Positions 35,955-43,537 of a DNA stretch of 64,000 bases are shown here, piece by piece. The notes under the pieces were generated by a model. That model was given only the letters and a program-made list of their open reading frames with translations. It had not been told where the DNA came from and searched no databases. The translations under genes were made by a program, and so were the position numbers. Source of the DNA: Pseudofrankia saprophytica (lineage in GTDB: Bacteria > Actinomycetota > Actinomycetes > Frankiales > Frankiaceae); contig NZ_KI912266.1 of the NCBI RefSeq assembly GCF_000235425.2, positions 7,645,130 through 7,709,129 on the forward strand, in the 5' to 3' direction. Position 1 is the stretch's first letter; each line of letters starts with the position of its first letter.

Positions 35955-35996
35955 GCGCTATTTGAGGGTGCCGTCGGTGACCTTGGCGCGCAGGTC
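35955..35996 (-). pseudogene. 42-bp remnant of an acyl-CoA ligase 3' end
   Basis: These 42 bases match 39839-39880, the last codons and stop of the intact acyl-CoA ligase gene, with four mismatches. Read on the minus strand it still encodes LRAKVTDGTLK and a stop (ligase: LRAKVSDGTLK). The open frame upstream of it contains no ligase sequence and lies antisense to the CoA-transferase gene. It is the scar of a deleted or recombined ligase paralogue. Confidence 0.75.
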
Positions 35997-36107
35997 TGAG
36001 CGCGCCGCGGCCGTCAGACGCGGATGGGAGTCCGGGCCGAGCGTGGAGGTAACGGCGTATTCCGGGCCGGCGTGCCACGACTGCCCGCTCCGGGGAGGAT
36101 CTGGGGC

Positions 36108-37457
36108 ATGCGCATCGTAGGCGTGGCGGAGTTCGGGGGCCTGGTAGCCCGGTACCTGGGGAAACGGTCCGAGGGGGCGGCGGGCACGGCGCCGCTGGTG
36201 GTGGCGTCGGGGAACTTCGCGACGCCGGTGGTCGCGCTGCGGGCGGTGAACGACGCGGTCGAGGCGTACCGGCTGTTCGCGATCAACGCGCAACGCGACC
36301 TGCCGGTGCGAGCGGGCATCACCTGCGTCACGCCGTTCGTCGGCCCGGGGATGCGCGGCCAGCCGTCGCTGGAGTACGTGCCCTGCCGGCTCAGCCTCGT
36401 CCCCCGGCTGCTGGCGACCACGCACCGCCCGGACGTCGTCGTGCTGCATACCAGTGCCCCGATCGACGGCAAGGTGTCGCTGGGAACGGAGGTCAACGTC
36501 CTGCCGGCAGCGGTCGAGGCGGCGCGCGCCTCGGGCGGGCTGGTCGTCGCGCAGGTCAACCCGCGGATGCCTTACACCTACGGCGACGGCGAACTGAGCG
36601 TGGAGGCGGTGGACCTCGCCGTCGAGGCGGACGTCCCGCTCGCGAGCCCGGCGGCGGTGTCGTCCAGCGCGGCGTCCGACGCTGACGGCGTGCGGGCGGC
36701 GATCGGTGAGCGGGTGGCGGCGCTGGTACCCGACGGCGCGACCCTGCAGCTCGGCATCGGCGCCGTGCCCGACGCGACGCTCGCCGCGCTGACCGGCAGC
36801 CAGGGCCTGCGGATCTGGACCGAGACGTTCTCCGACGGGGTGCTCGCCCTCGACCGGGCCGGCGCGCTGGACGCCGGGGCCGAACTCGTCACCAGCTTCG
36901 TGTTCGGCTCCGCCGAGCTCTACGCCTGGCTCGACCGGAACGCCCGGGTCCGGCTGCTGCGCACCGAGACGGTCAACGACCCGGCCGTGATCGCCCGCCA
37001 GCCCGCCATGACCTCGATCAACACCGCGCTGCAGGTCGACCTGCACGCGCAGGCGAACGCCTCCTATGTGCGCGGGCGGATCTACTCCGGCTTCGGCGGC
37101 CAGCCGGACTTCGTCACCGGGGCGCTGCACGCCAGGGGTGGCCACGCGATCATCGCGCTGCCCAGCTGGCACGCCAAGACCGCCACGTCGACCGTCGTCG
37201 CGGACCTGTCCGAGCCGGCCACCAGCTTCCAGCACAGCTACGTCGTCAGCGAGCACGGCGCCGCGAGCCTGTGGGGCCGGACCCACCGGCAGCAGGCTGA
37301 CGGCATCATCCGCCACGTCGCCCACCCGGCCGCCCGGGAGGCGCTGACGGAACGGGCCGCGACCTGGGACGCCGCGGGAACCGCACCCGGCGGCCCGCCG
37401 CCGGGCAGCGTCCCCACCGCCCGCGTCCCCGGCTCCCGGTTGGCGGACCCGGCCTGA
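36108..37457 (+). CDS. Acetyl-CoA hydrolase/CoA-transferase family protein
   Basis: 449 aa. Two-domain family I CoA-transferase fold (4-hydroxybutyrate or acetyl-CoA hydrolase/transferase type). Recognisable segments are DVVVLHTSAPIDGKVSLGTEVN and VAQVNPRMPYTYGDG in the N-half, and LGIGAVPDATLAAL, IWTETFSDGVL, QVDLHAQANASYVRGRIYSG and GGQPDFVTGA in the C-half, followed by SEHGAASLWG. It moves CoA between a carboxylate and an acyl-CoA. ATG at 36108 follows GGGGAGG. The neighbouring ligase scar and the intact acyl-CoA ligase at 39842 suggest a wider acyl-CoA context; the acyl group is not predictable. Confidence 0.9.
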   Translation: MRIVGVAEFGGLVARYLGKRSEGAAGTAPLVVASGNFATPVVALRAVNDAVEAYRLFAINAQRDLPVRAGITCVTPFVGPGMRGQPSLEYVPCRLSLVPRLLATTHRPDVVVLHTSAPIDGKVSLGTEVNVLPAAVEAARASGGLVVAQVNPRMPYTYGDGELSVEAVDLAVEADVPLASPAAVSSSAASDADGVRAAIGERVAALVPDGATLQLGIGAVPDATLAALTGSQGLRIWTETFSDGVLALDRAGALDAGAELVTSFVFGSAELYAWLDRNARVRLLRTETVNDPAVIARQPAMTSINTALQVDLHAQANASYVRGRIYSGFGGQPDFVTGALHARGGHAIIALPSWHAKTATSTVVADLSEPATSFQHSYVVSEHGAASLWGRTHRQQADGIIRHVAHPAAREALTERAATWDAAGTAPGGPPPGSVPTARVPGSRLADPA

Positions 37458-37703
37458 CACCTGGAGTGGGCTTCCGGAGGCGCGCTTCGCCACTTTCGCC
37501 CGTCCCGCGGCTCGGCACGGTTCCACCGTGCGCCAGCGTCAGGTGAACCCGAGGGGCCGGTGACCTGCCGGCCGGCCCCTCGGCACGGGCGGTTGGTACG
37601 GGTCCATGGGAGTAACACGCCTTTCATCCCCCGGTCGCCGACGGGGGACGCTGGAGGTGACGAGGCGGCAAGCGTCCGCTCCTGAGGACGAGAGGGGGCA
37701 GAG

Positions 37704-37793
37704 ATGCCGTGGACCCACGAATGGGCGATGTGGCTGCTGTACGTGGTGGTCGTCCTTTACCTGCTGAGGCCGCCGTCCCTGCGCAAGAAGTGA
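37704..37793 (+). CDS. 29-aa single-pass membrane micropeptide
   Basis: ATG at 37704, preceded by GAGGGGGCAGAG. The product starts MPWTHEWAMWLLYVVVVLYL and ends with a basic Arg-Lys-Lys tail: one helix with two flanking Trp and positive-inside charges, a classic membrane micropeptide. Its TGA overlaps the GTG start of the pyruvate-kinase-like gene (GTGA), so it is probably translated and coupled to it. It is too short for family assignment. It could tether the downstream protein to the membrane or act as a translation-control leader. Confidence 0.65.
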   Translation: MPWTHEWAMWLLYVVVVLYLLRPPSLRKK

Positions 37794-39766
37794 GCGACCT
37801 GGCGGGCCTGACCGCGCTGGTCTCGTCGCTGCGGACCGACCTGGTCACGAGCTCCCGGCGGTACGCCGACGAGATCGCGCAGGTACACCCCGCGCACCGG
37901 CGGGACGCCGAGAACCTGCTGCACTACCTGGAGCTGCGCGGCCACGACATGCGTGAGCCGCAGGAGCGGCTGACCGACCTGGGGCTGTCGTCGCTGGGCG
38001 GGTCGGAGGGGAACGTCCTGGCGACGGTCGAGGCGGTGCTGACGGCGCTGCGCGCCCTGGCCGGCGAGGCGCCAGGGCCCGCCGTGCCCGATGGTTCCCC
38101 CGCCAACCCGGCCACCGGCGACCCGGCCACCGGCGGGGTCCCGACGTTCGCCGAAAGCCGCGAGATGCTCATCGCGAGCACCGAGGCGCTGCTGGGCCCG
38201 ACGCCGGCGGGCCGGTCGACCCGGATCATGGTCACCCTGCCGGGGTCGGCGGCCGACGACTTTCCGCTGGTGCGCGCGCTCGTCGAGCGGGGCATGGACT
38301 GCGCGCGGATCAACTGCGCGCACGACGAGCCGCGTGACTGGGCGAAGATGATCGCCAACGTGCGGAAGGCGGCGGCCGAGATCGGGCGGCCGTGCCTCGT
38401 GGCGATGGACCTCGCCGGGCCCAAGCTGCGTACGGGGCCGCTCACGGCGGGACCCCGGGTCGTGCGCCTGCGTCCCGCGCGCAACGCCTACGGCCGCGTC
38501 ACGGCGCCCGCGGAATGCTGGCTGGTCGACGCGGCCCCGCCGACGGCGGGCGCGGGCGCGGGCGCGGGCGCGCCGGATGATCCCGCCCTGGATGTCTCGT
38601 CGTCACCGTCGCCGGCCGACGCGCCGTCCCGCGACGAGGTCCCCGCGGGCGCGGTCACGGTGCCGGTGCCGGGTGCCTTCCTGGCGAGGCTGCGCCCGGG
38701 CCACCAGATCCGGCTGCGCGACACCCGTGGGGCCCATCGTTCGCTGCGGGTCACCGAGGTGACGGCCACCGCCGCCCGGGTCGAGACCGACCAGACGACC
38801 TATCTCGGCGTCGGCACTCCGCTGCGGGTCGACCTCGTACCCGGGGCCGCGATCGCGGCGCTGTCCGGCCGGCCGACGCTGTCCGCGGGCATCGGTGAGC
38901 TGCCGGCGCTCGAGCAGGCACTGCGGCTGGGCGTGGGCGACGAGCTGGTCCTGACTCGTGACCTGTCGCCGGCACAACCGCCCGCGCCCGGTGACGTGGC
39001 GCGCATCGGCTGCACGCTGCCGGACGTGTTCACCCAGATCCGCGCTGGTCACCGTGTGTGGTTCGACGATGGGAAGATCGGCACGGTCGTCACCGACGTC
39101 GGGCCCCACGACCTGCGACTGCGGGTCACCGACGCCCCGCCCGCGGGCGCGCGGCTGCGCGCGGGCAAGGGCATCAACCTGCCCGACACCGAGCTGCCGA
39201 TCTCGGCGCTGACCTCGAAGGACGAGGCGGACCTGGCGTTCGTCGCCGTGCACGCCGACATCGTGTCGATGTCGTTCGTGCGCGACCCGGACGACGTCGC
39301 GCGGCTGCGGGCCGTGTTGGCCGCGGCCGGGCGGGCTGACATCGGCATCATTCTGAAGATCGAGACGCTGCGCGCCTTCGCGAACCTGCCGCAGCTGCTG
39401 CTCGCCGTGCTGCGCGAGCGCCGCGTCGGCGTCATGATCGCCCGCGGTGACCTGGCGGTGGAGTGCGGCTACGAGCGGCTGGCCGAGCTTCAGGAGGAGA
39501 TCCTCTGGCTGTGCGAGGCGGCCCACGTGCCGGTCGTCTGGGCGACGCAGGTCCTCGACCAGCTGGCCCGCACCGGGCGCCCGACGAGAGCCGAGATCAC
39601 TGATGCGGCGATGTCCGGGCGCGCCGAGTGCGTGATGCTCAACAAGGGCCCGCACATCACCGATGCCGTCACGGTCCTCGACGACGTCCTGACCCGCATG
39701 AGCGACCACCAGCACAAGAAGTCCCCGCTCCTGCGCGAGCTCCGCTCCTGGCACACCGGCCCCTGA
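37790..39766 (+). CDS. Non-canonical pyruvate-kinase-like enzyme
   Basis: 658 aa. Residues 1-130 are an extra helical N-terminal domain (SSLRTDLVTSSRRYADEI, NLLHYLELRGHDMREPQERL). The TIM-barrel part begins with TRIMVTLPGSAADDFPLVRA (near 144) and DCARINCAHD, and is interrupted by a long Ala/Gly/Asp-rich insert before the B-like domain. Catalytic motifs are present: TSKDEADL (near 475), ILKIETLRAF, IARGDLAVE (near 552), ATQVLD (near 586) and GRPTRAEITDAAMSG, but VMLNKGPHI replaces the usual VMLSGETA. The C-terminal allosteric domain is absent. This matches the long, divergent PK group rather than housekeeping PykF/PykA. GTG 37790 is chosen for the overlap with the micropeptide; a GTG at 37709 would overlap it entirely. 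Confidence 0.8.
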   Translation: MSDLAGLTALVSSLRTDLVTSSRRYADEIAQVHPAHRRDAENLLHYLELRGHDMREPQERLTDLGLSSLGGSEGNVLATVEAVLTALRALAGEAPGPAVPDGSPANPATGDPATGGVPTFAESREMLIASTEALLGPTPAGRSTRIMVTLPGSAADDFPLVRALVERGMDCARINCAHDEPRDWAKMIANVRKAAAEIGRPCLVAMDLAGPKLRTGPLTAGPRVVRLRPARNAYGRVTAPAECWLVDAAPPTAGAGAGAGAPDDPALDVSSSPSPADAPSRDEVPAGAVTVPVPGAFLARLRPGHQIRLRDTRGAHRSLRVTEVTATAARVETDQTTYLGVGTPLRVDLVPGAAIAALSGRPTLSAGIGELPALEQALRLGVGDELVLTRDLSPAQPPAPGDVARIGCTLPDVFTQIRAGHRVWFDDGKIGTVVTDVGPHDLRLRVTDAPPAGARLRAGKGINLPDTELPISALTSKDEADLAFVAVHADIVSMSFVRDPDDVARLRAVLAAAGRADIGIILKIETLRAFANLPQLLLAVLRERRVGVMIARGDLAVECGYERLAELQEEILWLCEAAHVPVVWATQVLDQLARTGRPTRAEITDAAMSGRAECVMLNKGPHITDAVTVLDDVLTRMSDHQHKKSPLLRELRSWHTGP

Positions 39767-39795
39767 TCGCCAGCGGCGCCGGCCCCCGCGGACTG

Positions 39796-39829
39796 CCGCG
39801 CGCTCGTCGGCGGTCGCCCGAGAGCGCGG
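39796..39829. terminator. Bidirectional stem-loop between convergent genes
   Basis: CCGCGCGCTC (39796-39805) pairs with GAGAGCGCGG (39820-39829) in nine of ten positions around a 14-base loop. It sits between the convergent pyruvate-kinase-like and acyl-CoA ligase genes, where a shared terminator is expected. Confidence 0.45.
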
Positions 39830-39841
39830 CGGCCGGCGGCG

Positions 39842-41413
39842 CTACTTCAGGGTGCCGTCGCTGACCTTGGCGCGCAGGCCAAGGCGGTTGAGCTTGCCGG
39901 ACGGCAGCGTGGGGATGTCGGCGCTGGTCGCGACGATCCAGCGGGTGGGGACCTTGTAGCTGGAGAGCTGCTCACGGGCGCGGGCCGCGAGCGACCCGAC
40001 GTCGAGGTCGCCGGACACCGGGACGACGACGGCGCACACCTCCTCGCCACGGGCCGGGTGATCGACGCCGAGGACGACGCACTGCGCGACGTCACCGAAG
40101 GTCTCGATCACCGCCTGGACCTCGAGCGGCGAGACGTTGGCGCCGGCGGCCTTGATGAGCTCGCTGGTGCGGCCGACGTAGAACAGGCGCGGGTCGCCGT
40201 CCTTGCGGTAGACCTTGTCGCCGGTGTGGTACCAGCCGTCCGCGTCGAACACGTCGGCGCGTTCCCGCTTGTTGTAGCCGGTCATCACGCCGGTGCCGCG
40301 AATGAGCAGCTCGCCGATGGTGCCGGTCGGCGTCGGGCTCCCATCGTCGTCGACGATCGCGGTGTCGGTGAAGGCGAAGCTGCCGGCGGTCTCGGTGAGG
40401 CTGCGGTGGGTCGGGAAACCGTCCGGCACGTCGTTCATCGCGAGATCCAGCGGGCCGCTGGTCAGCAGGGGGGCGCTGCTGAGGTCCCGCTCCGGGAACG
40501 TCGGATGCTCGCGCAGCTGCTGGGTGAACGCCGGCCAGCCGACGATTCCGTTCGCCCGCTCGCGCTCGGCCAGGTCGAGCGCCGCCCCGGCCTCCAGCCG
40601 TGGGAGCACCAGCAGGGTGGCCGGCTCGTGCAGCGCGCCGGTCGCGGCGAGCAGGCCACCGATCCAGAAGAACGGCATCGCGCAGAGCACTTTCGGCGCG
40701 CCCGCGACACCAGTCAGGTGGTGAATCGCGGCCGGCCACGTCGAGGTCTGGCGGACGACCGTGCCGTGGGTGTGCAGCACGCCCTTCGGGTCCGCGGTCG
40801 AGCCGGAGGTGTGAATCATGATGGCCAGGTCGGCGGGGGTGACCTCGTCCTCGACGGCCGCGAGGATCTCGGGGCTGGCCAGCGCCGGGCCCTCCTCGCC
40901 CCAGGAGCCCGCTTCCCAGGCGTCCGCCCACGGCCGGTCGGACGCGGCGGTGAGCACGATGCGGCGCAGGTATGGCGCCGTGGGCAGCTGGAGGCGCGCG
41001 GACTCCTGGCCGGACAGGCCGGGAAGCGCCGCCTCGAACCGTTCGGCCACGTCGATGGTGAGCACCTGGGTGGGCGCGACCAGCAGCCCGACGTCGGCGA
41101 GGCGCAGCACCTTGCCGATCTCGGCCGGGGTGTACAGCGTGCTGAGCGGCACGGCGACCGCGCCGACCCGGGAGACGGCGAGCCACCAGGTGACCCACTC
41201 GGTGTCGTTCGTGAAGAACAGCCCGACCCGGGAGCCCTTGCCGATCCCCGCGCCGAGCAGCCAGCGCGCGGCGGACGCGGAACGCCGGTCGGCCTCGACG
41301 TAGGTGAGCCGGTCGGTCGGCGTGATGACGTACGGCGTGTCGCCGAACTCGCGCACCGCGCGCCCGAGCAGCTCGGGAATGGTCGGCCGCCCGAGCGGCT
41401 CCGATGGCACCAT
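39842..41413 (-). CDS. Acyl-CoA synthetase (AMP-dependent ligase)
   Basis: 523 aa adenylate-forming enzyme. Motifs in order: HTSGSTADPKGVLHTHG (phosphate loop), LTETAGSF, TGTIGELLIRG, YHTGDKVYRKDGDPRLFYVG, RTSELIKAAGANVSPLEVQA (hinge) and PTLPSGKLNRLGL with the catalytic Lys. It activates a carboxylate with ATP and transfers it to CoA; fatty, aromatic or branched substrates are all possible. GGGGAGAG precedes the ATG. The final residues and stop are duplicated as a scar at 35955-35996. No acyl-CoA dehydrogenase is adjacent. Confidence 0.92.
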   Translation of the reverse strand: MVPSEPLGRPTIPELLGRAVREFGDTPYVITPTDRLTYVEADRRSASAARWLLGAGIGKGSRVGLFFTNDTEWVTWWLAVSRVGAVAVPLSTLYTPAEIGKVLRLADVGLLVAPTQVLTIDVAERFEAALPGLSGQESARLQLPTAPYLRRIVLTAASDRPWADAWEAGSWGEEGPALASPEILAAVEDEVTPADLAIMIHTSGSTADPKGVLHTHGTVVRQTSTWPAAIHHLTGVAGAPKVLCAMPFFWIGGLLAATGALHEPATLLVLPRLEAGAALDLAERERANGIVGWPAFTQQLREHPTFPERDLSSAPLLTSGPLDLAMNDVPDGFPTHRSLTETAGSFAFTDTAIVDDDGSPTPTGTIGELLIRGTGVMTGYNKRERADVFDADGWYHTGDKVYRKDGDPRLFYVGRTSELIKAAGANVSPLEVQAVIETFGDVAQCVVLGVDHPARGEEVCAVVVPVSGDLDVGSLAARAREQLSSYKVPTRWIVATSADIPTLPSGKLNRLGLRAKVSDGTLK

Positions 41414-41537
41414 GCGACCACTCTCCCCGGGAGCGAATCACAGCAGCGAATCACAGCGGACGCCTCCGGTGCACGGTCTCTGGGCCACCCGGAGACCGTG
41501 CACCGAGGTCGGACCGCGCGCCGCGACGGAGCGTGAC

Positions 41538-42503
41538 ATGATCGCCGAGAGGTCTGGAAGACGGCGTCTGGTTCGTCAGGGGGAATGTCGGGTGGCCGGG
41601 CGGGTGGGGTTCTTCGACGCGGAGACCGGCGGCGAGCTGGTGCTGGTGCTGCGGCGTTACGGGAACGAGTTCCAGATCATCCGCCAGTTCGGCTACTGGG
41701 ACCCGAAGTACGACGAGCCGTTCGTCGTACCGGCCGACCCGGAGACGTTCCTGACCGACCTGGCCTCGATTCCCTCGGTGTTCGCCTGGCTCGTGCCCGG
41801 GCTGGGTTCCCACCTGCCCGCGGTCCTGTTGCACGACGGCCTGGTGATCGCCGACGGCGAGCCCTCCATCCCCACCCACCTCGGCCCCCCGGTCACCCGG
41901 GAGGAGGCCGACCGGATCCTCCGGGATGCCATGAGGGAGCTCGGCACGCCGGTCATCCGGCGCTGGCTGATCTGGACCGGGGCGGAGCTCGGGACGCTGT
42001 GGGTCGCCCGGCGGCACCGCTGGTGGTGGCGGATCCTGGCCACGCTCACGGTCACCGCCGTCGTCGCGCTCGGCAGCCTGGCGACTCTGGACCTGTTCGA
42101 CGTGTGGAATGTGCTGCCCTGGATGGGCGACCGTCCGTGGTGGGTGGAGCTGCTGTCCGGCGCGGCGGCCGCGGTCGGGCTGCCGGCGGCGCTGTCGGTC
42201 CTCTGGGGGCATTACTGGCGGGTCGCCGCGATCACCGGCATCGCGATGGCGCTGCTGCTGCACGTGACCCTGGCGGTGATCGTCGTCTCGGGCGTCTACT
42301 GGGTCCTGGAGAGGCTCGTCTCCTGGCCCGAGGGCCTCAGCCCCAACGTCGCGAAGAACCTCGCCAACGTGCCCCCTGGAACGCGCGACGCCGGCGAGCC
42401 GCCGGGCGCGCCCGACTCGGCGCCCGACTCCACGCCCGACTCGGCGCCCGCCATCCCGGTCGAGCCGGGACGGCGGGCGGAGCCCACGGAGCCGTCGTTC
42501 TGA
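41538..42503 (+). CDS. DUF1353-like protein with two or three membrane helices
   Basis: 321 aa. The N-terminal half matches the DUF1353 pattern known from phage and actinobacterial proteins: a strand-rich start, YDEPFVVPADPETFLTDLAS, IPSVFAWLVPGLGSHLPAVL and LHDGLVIADGE, with a catalytic-looking LHD motif. The C-half has three hydrophobic segments (near 170-190, 200-225, 240-265) and ends in a Pro/Asp/Ser tail with a GAPDSAPDSTPDSAPAIP repeat. ATG at 41538 follows GGAG; GTG at 41592 after AGGGGGA is an equally good start. Function is unknown; a cell-wall or phage-tail-associated hydrolase has been suggested for related domains. Confidence 0.75.
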   Translation: MIAERSGRRRLVRQGECRVAGRVGFFDAETGGELVLVLRRYGNEFQIIRQFGYWDPKYDEPFVVPADPETFLTDLASIPSVFAWLVPGLGSHLPAVLLHDGLVIADGEPSIPTHLGPPVTREEADRILRDAMRELGTPVIRRWLIWTGAELGTLWVARRHRWWWRILATLTVTAVVALGSLATLDLFDVWNVLPWMGDRPWWVELLSGAAAAVGLPAALSVLWGHYWRVAAITGIAMALLLHVTLAVIVVSGVYWVLERLVSWPEGLSPNVAKNLANVPPGTRDAGEPPGAPDSAPDSTPDSAPAIPVEPGRRAEPTEPSF

Positions 42504-42528
42504 GCGCTGGTGTGCTGAGCGCCGGCGG

Positions 42529-43299
42529 CTACTGGTCGGTGAGTTTGTCGGCGATCTGGTCGATCAGGCCCTGCTCGGTGGTGGGCGGCGGCACGTCCTG
42601 GACGTTGGTGACCTGCAGCTCGACGGCCACCTGGCCGACGTAGAAGTAGACCGTGTCGACGACGTAGCCGTAGGTGCCGTTCTCGTCGGTGACGCCCATC
42701 GAGGTCCGGACGAACGCCGTGGCGCCACGCGGCGGGGCCGGCGTCTCGACAGAGACGATCTCGTAGGTGAACCCGCTCGAGTCCGCGCCCGCGAGCGCCT
42801 TCTCGAGGCCACCGCGGTAGCAGTCGCCGAAGCGCGGGCTGGTCACGATCTCCGCGTTCTGCCGAATCTGCTCCGCGGGCAGGATCTTCGCCCGGCTGGA
42901 GGCCTGGAACTCTGATTCCTCGGTGTTGACGAAGGTGTCGCCGTTGGTCTCGTCGGACGGGGCCGGCGGGTTGAAGTCGTTCACGCCCACGCACCTGGCG
43001 ATCTCGGCCCGCGTCGCGCTGTTGCCCGGGTCCTCGTCCTCGACGCCACCCGAGCTTTCGAAGCCCTCGGTCTCCGCCCCCGCGGTGAGCACGTAGTCGC
43101 CCGCGCGCAGCTGGCGGGCCGGCGCGGCGGTGGTCGGCGCCGGCGCGCTCACCGGCGCGCTCACCGCCGGCGACGTCGCGGCCGGGGCAGCCGTCAGCCC
43201 ACCGTCCTGACACGCCGTCGCGACGACCGCCAGGGCCGCCGCGGCCAGACCGCCACACACCGCCCGGCGCATGCGCCGGGCGTCTCCGATGCCGTGCAC
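42529..43299 (-). CDS. Secreted lipoprotein of unknown function
   Basis: 256 aa. GTG start with GGAGG six bases upstream, then a basic region, a hydrophobic stretch and a lipobox ending VVATAC, so it is a lipid-anchored extracellular protein. Residues 30-60 are Ala/Pro/Ser/Thr-rich. The rest is an acidic alpha/beta domain with two Cys (RCVGVND, GDCYRGG), likely a disulphide, and a VYFYVGQVAVELQVTNV strand pair near the C-terminus. This resembles sensor or anti-sigma-linked PknH-sensor-like lipoproteins in general layout, but no family was recognised with confidence. A perfect palindrome lies 40 bp upstream. Confidence 0.78.
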   Translation of the reverse strand: MHGIGDARRMRRAVCGGLAAAALAVVATACQDGGLTAAPAATSPAVSAPVSAPAPTTAAPARQLRAGDYVLTAGAETEGFESSGGVEDEDPGNSATRAEIARCVGVNDFNPPAPSDETNGDTFVNTEESEFQASSRAKILPAEQIRQNAEIVTSPRFGDCYRGGLEKALAGADSSGFTYEIVSVETPAPPRGATAFVRTSMGVTDENGTYGYVVDTVYFYVGQVAVELQVTNVQDVPPPTTEQGLIDQIADKLTDQ

Positions 43300-43338
43300 C
43301 GCTACCTCCGAAAGTCGGTCCAGCCGTCCGCGGCTGGC

Positions 43339-43354
43339 GATAACCCCCGTTATC
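43339..43354. promoter_or_regulatory. Perfect palindrome GATAAC-CCCC-GTTATC
   Basis: Six-base perfect arms and a four-base spacer, 40 bp upstream of the lipoprotein start. AT-containing arms in GC-rich DNA make chance less likely. It is a good candidate operator or an overlapping promoter element for the lipoprotein gene. Confidence 0.45.
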
Positions 43355-43537
43355 TACGGTCGACAATGCACGAGCAAACGGCACCTTGGCCAATATCATG
43401 AATGTCATCCGCCGGACAGAAGAAAGCATGCGGAACAATTTCTACGGAATTTGTCCTGGCAGCCTGTCGCCGGCTTTCGGGGTGCCCCCCTTGACACCGC
43501 GGCGAAAACCGGCGGGTCGGTGACGCGCGGCGCGGTC

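Noticed and set aside
35997..37526. Minus-strand frame ending in the ligase scar, read as a 522-codon gene
   Set aside because: Only the last 11 codons match the ligase; the rest is antisense to the CoA-transferase and has no ligase motif.
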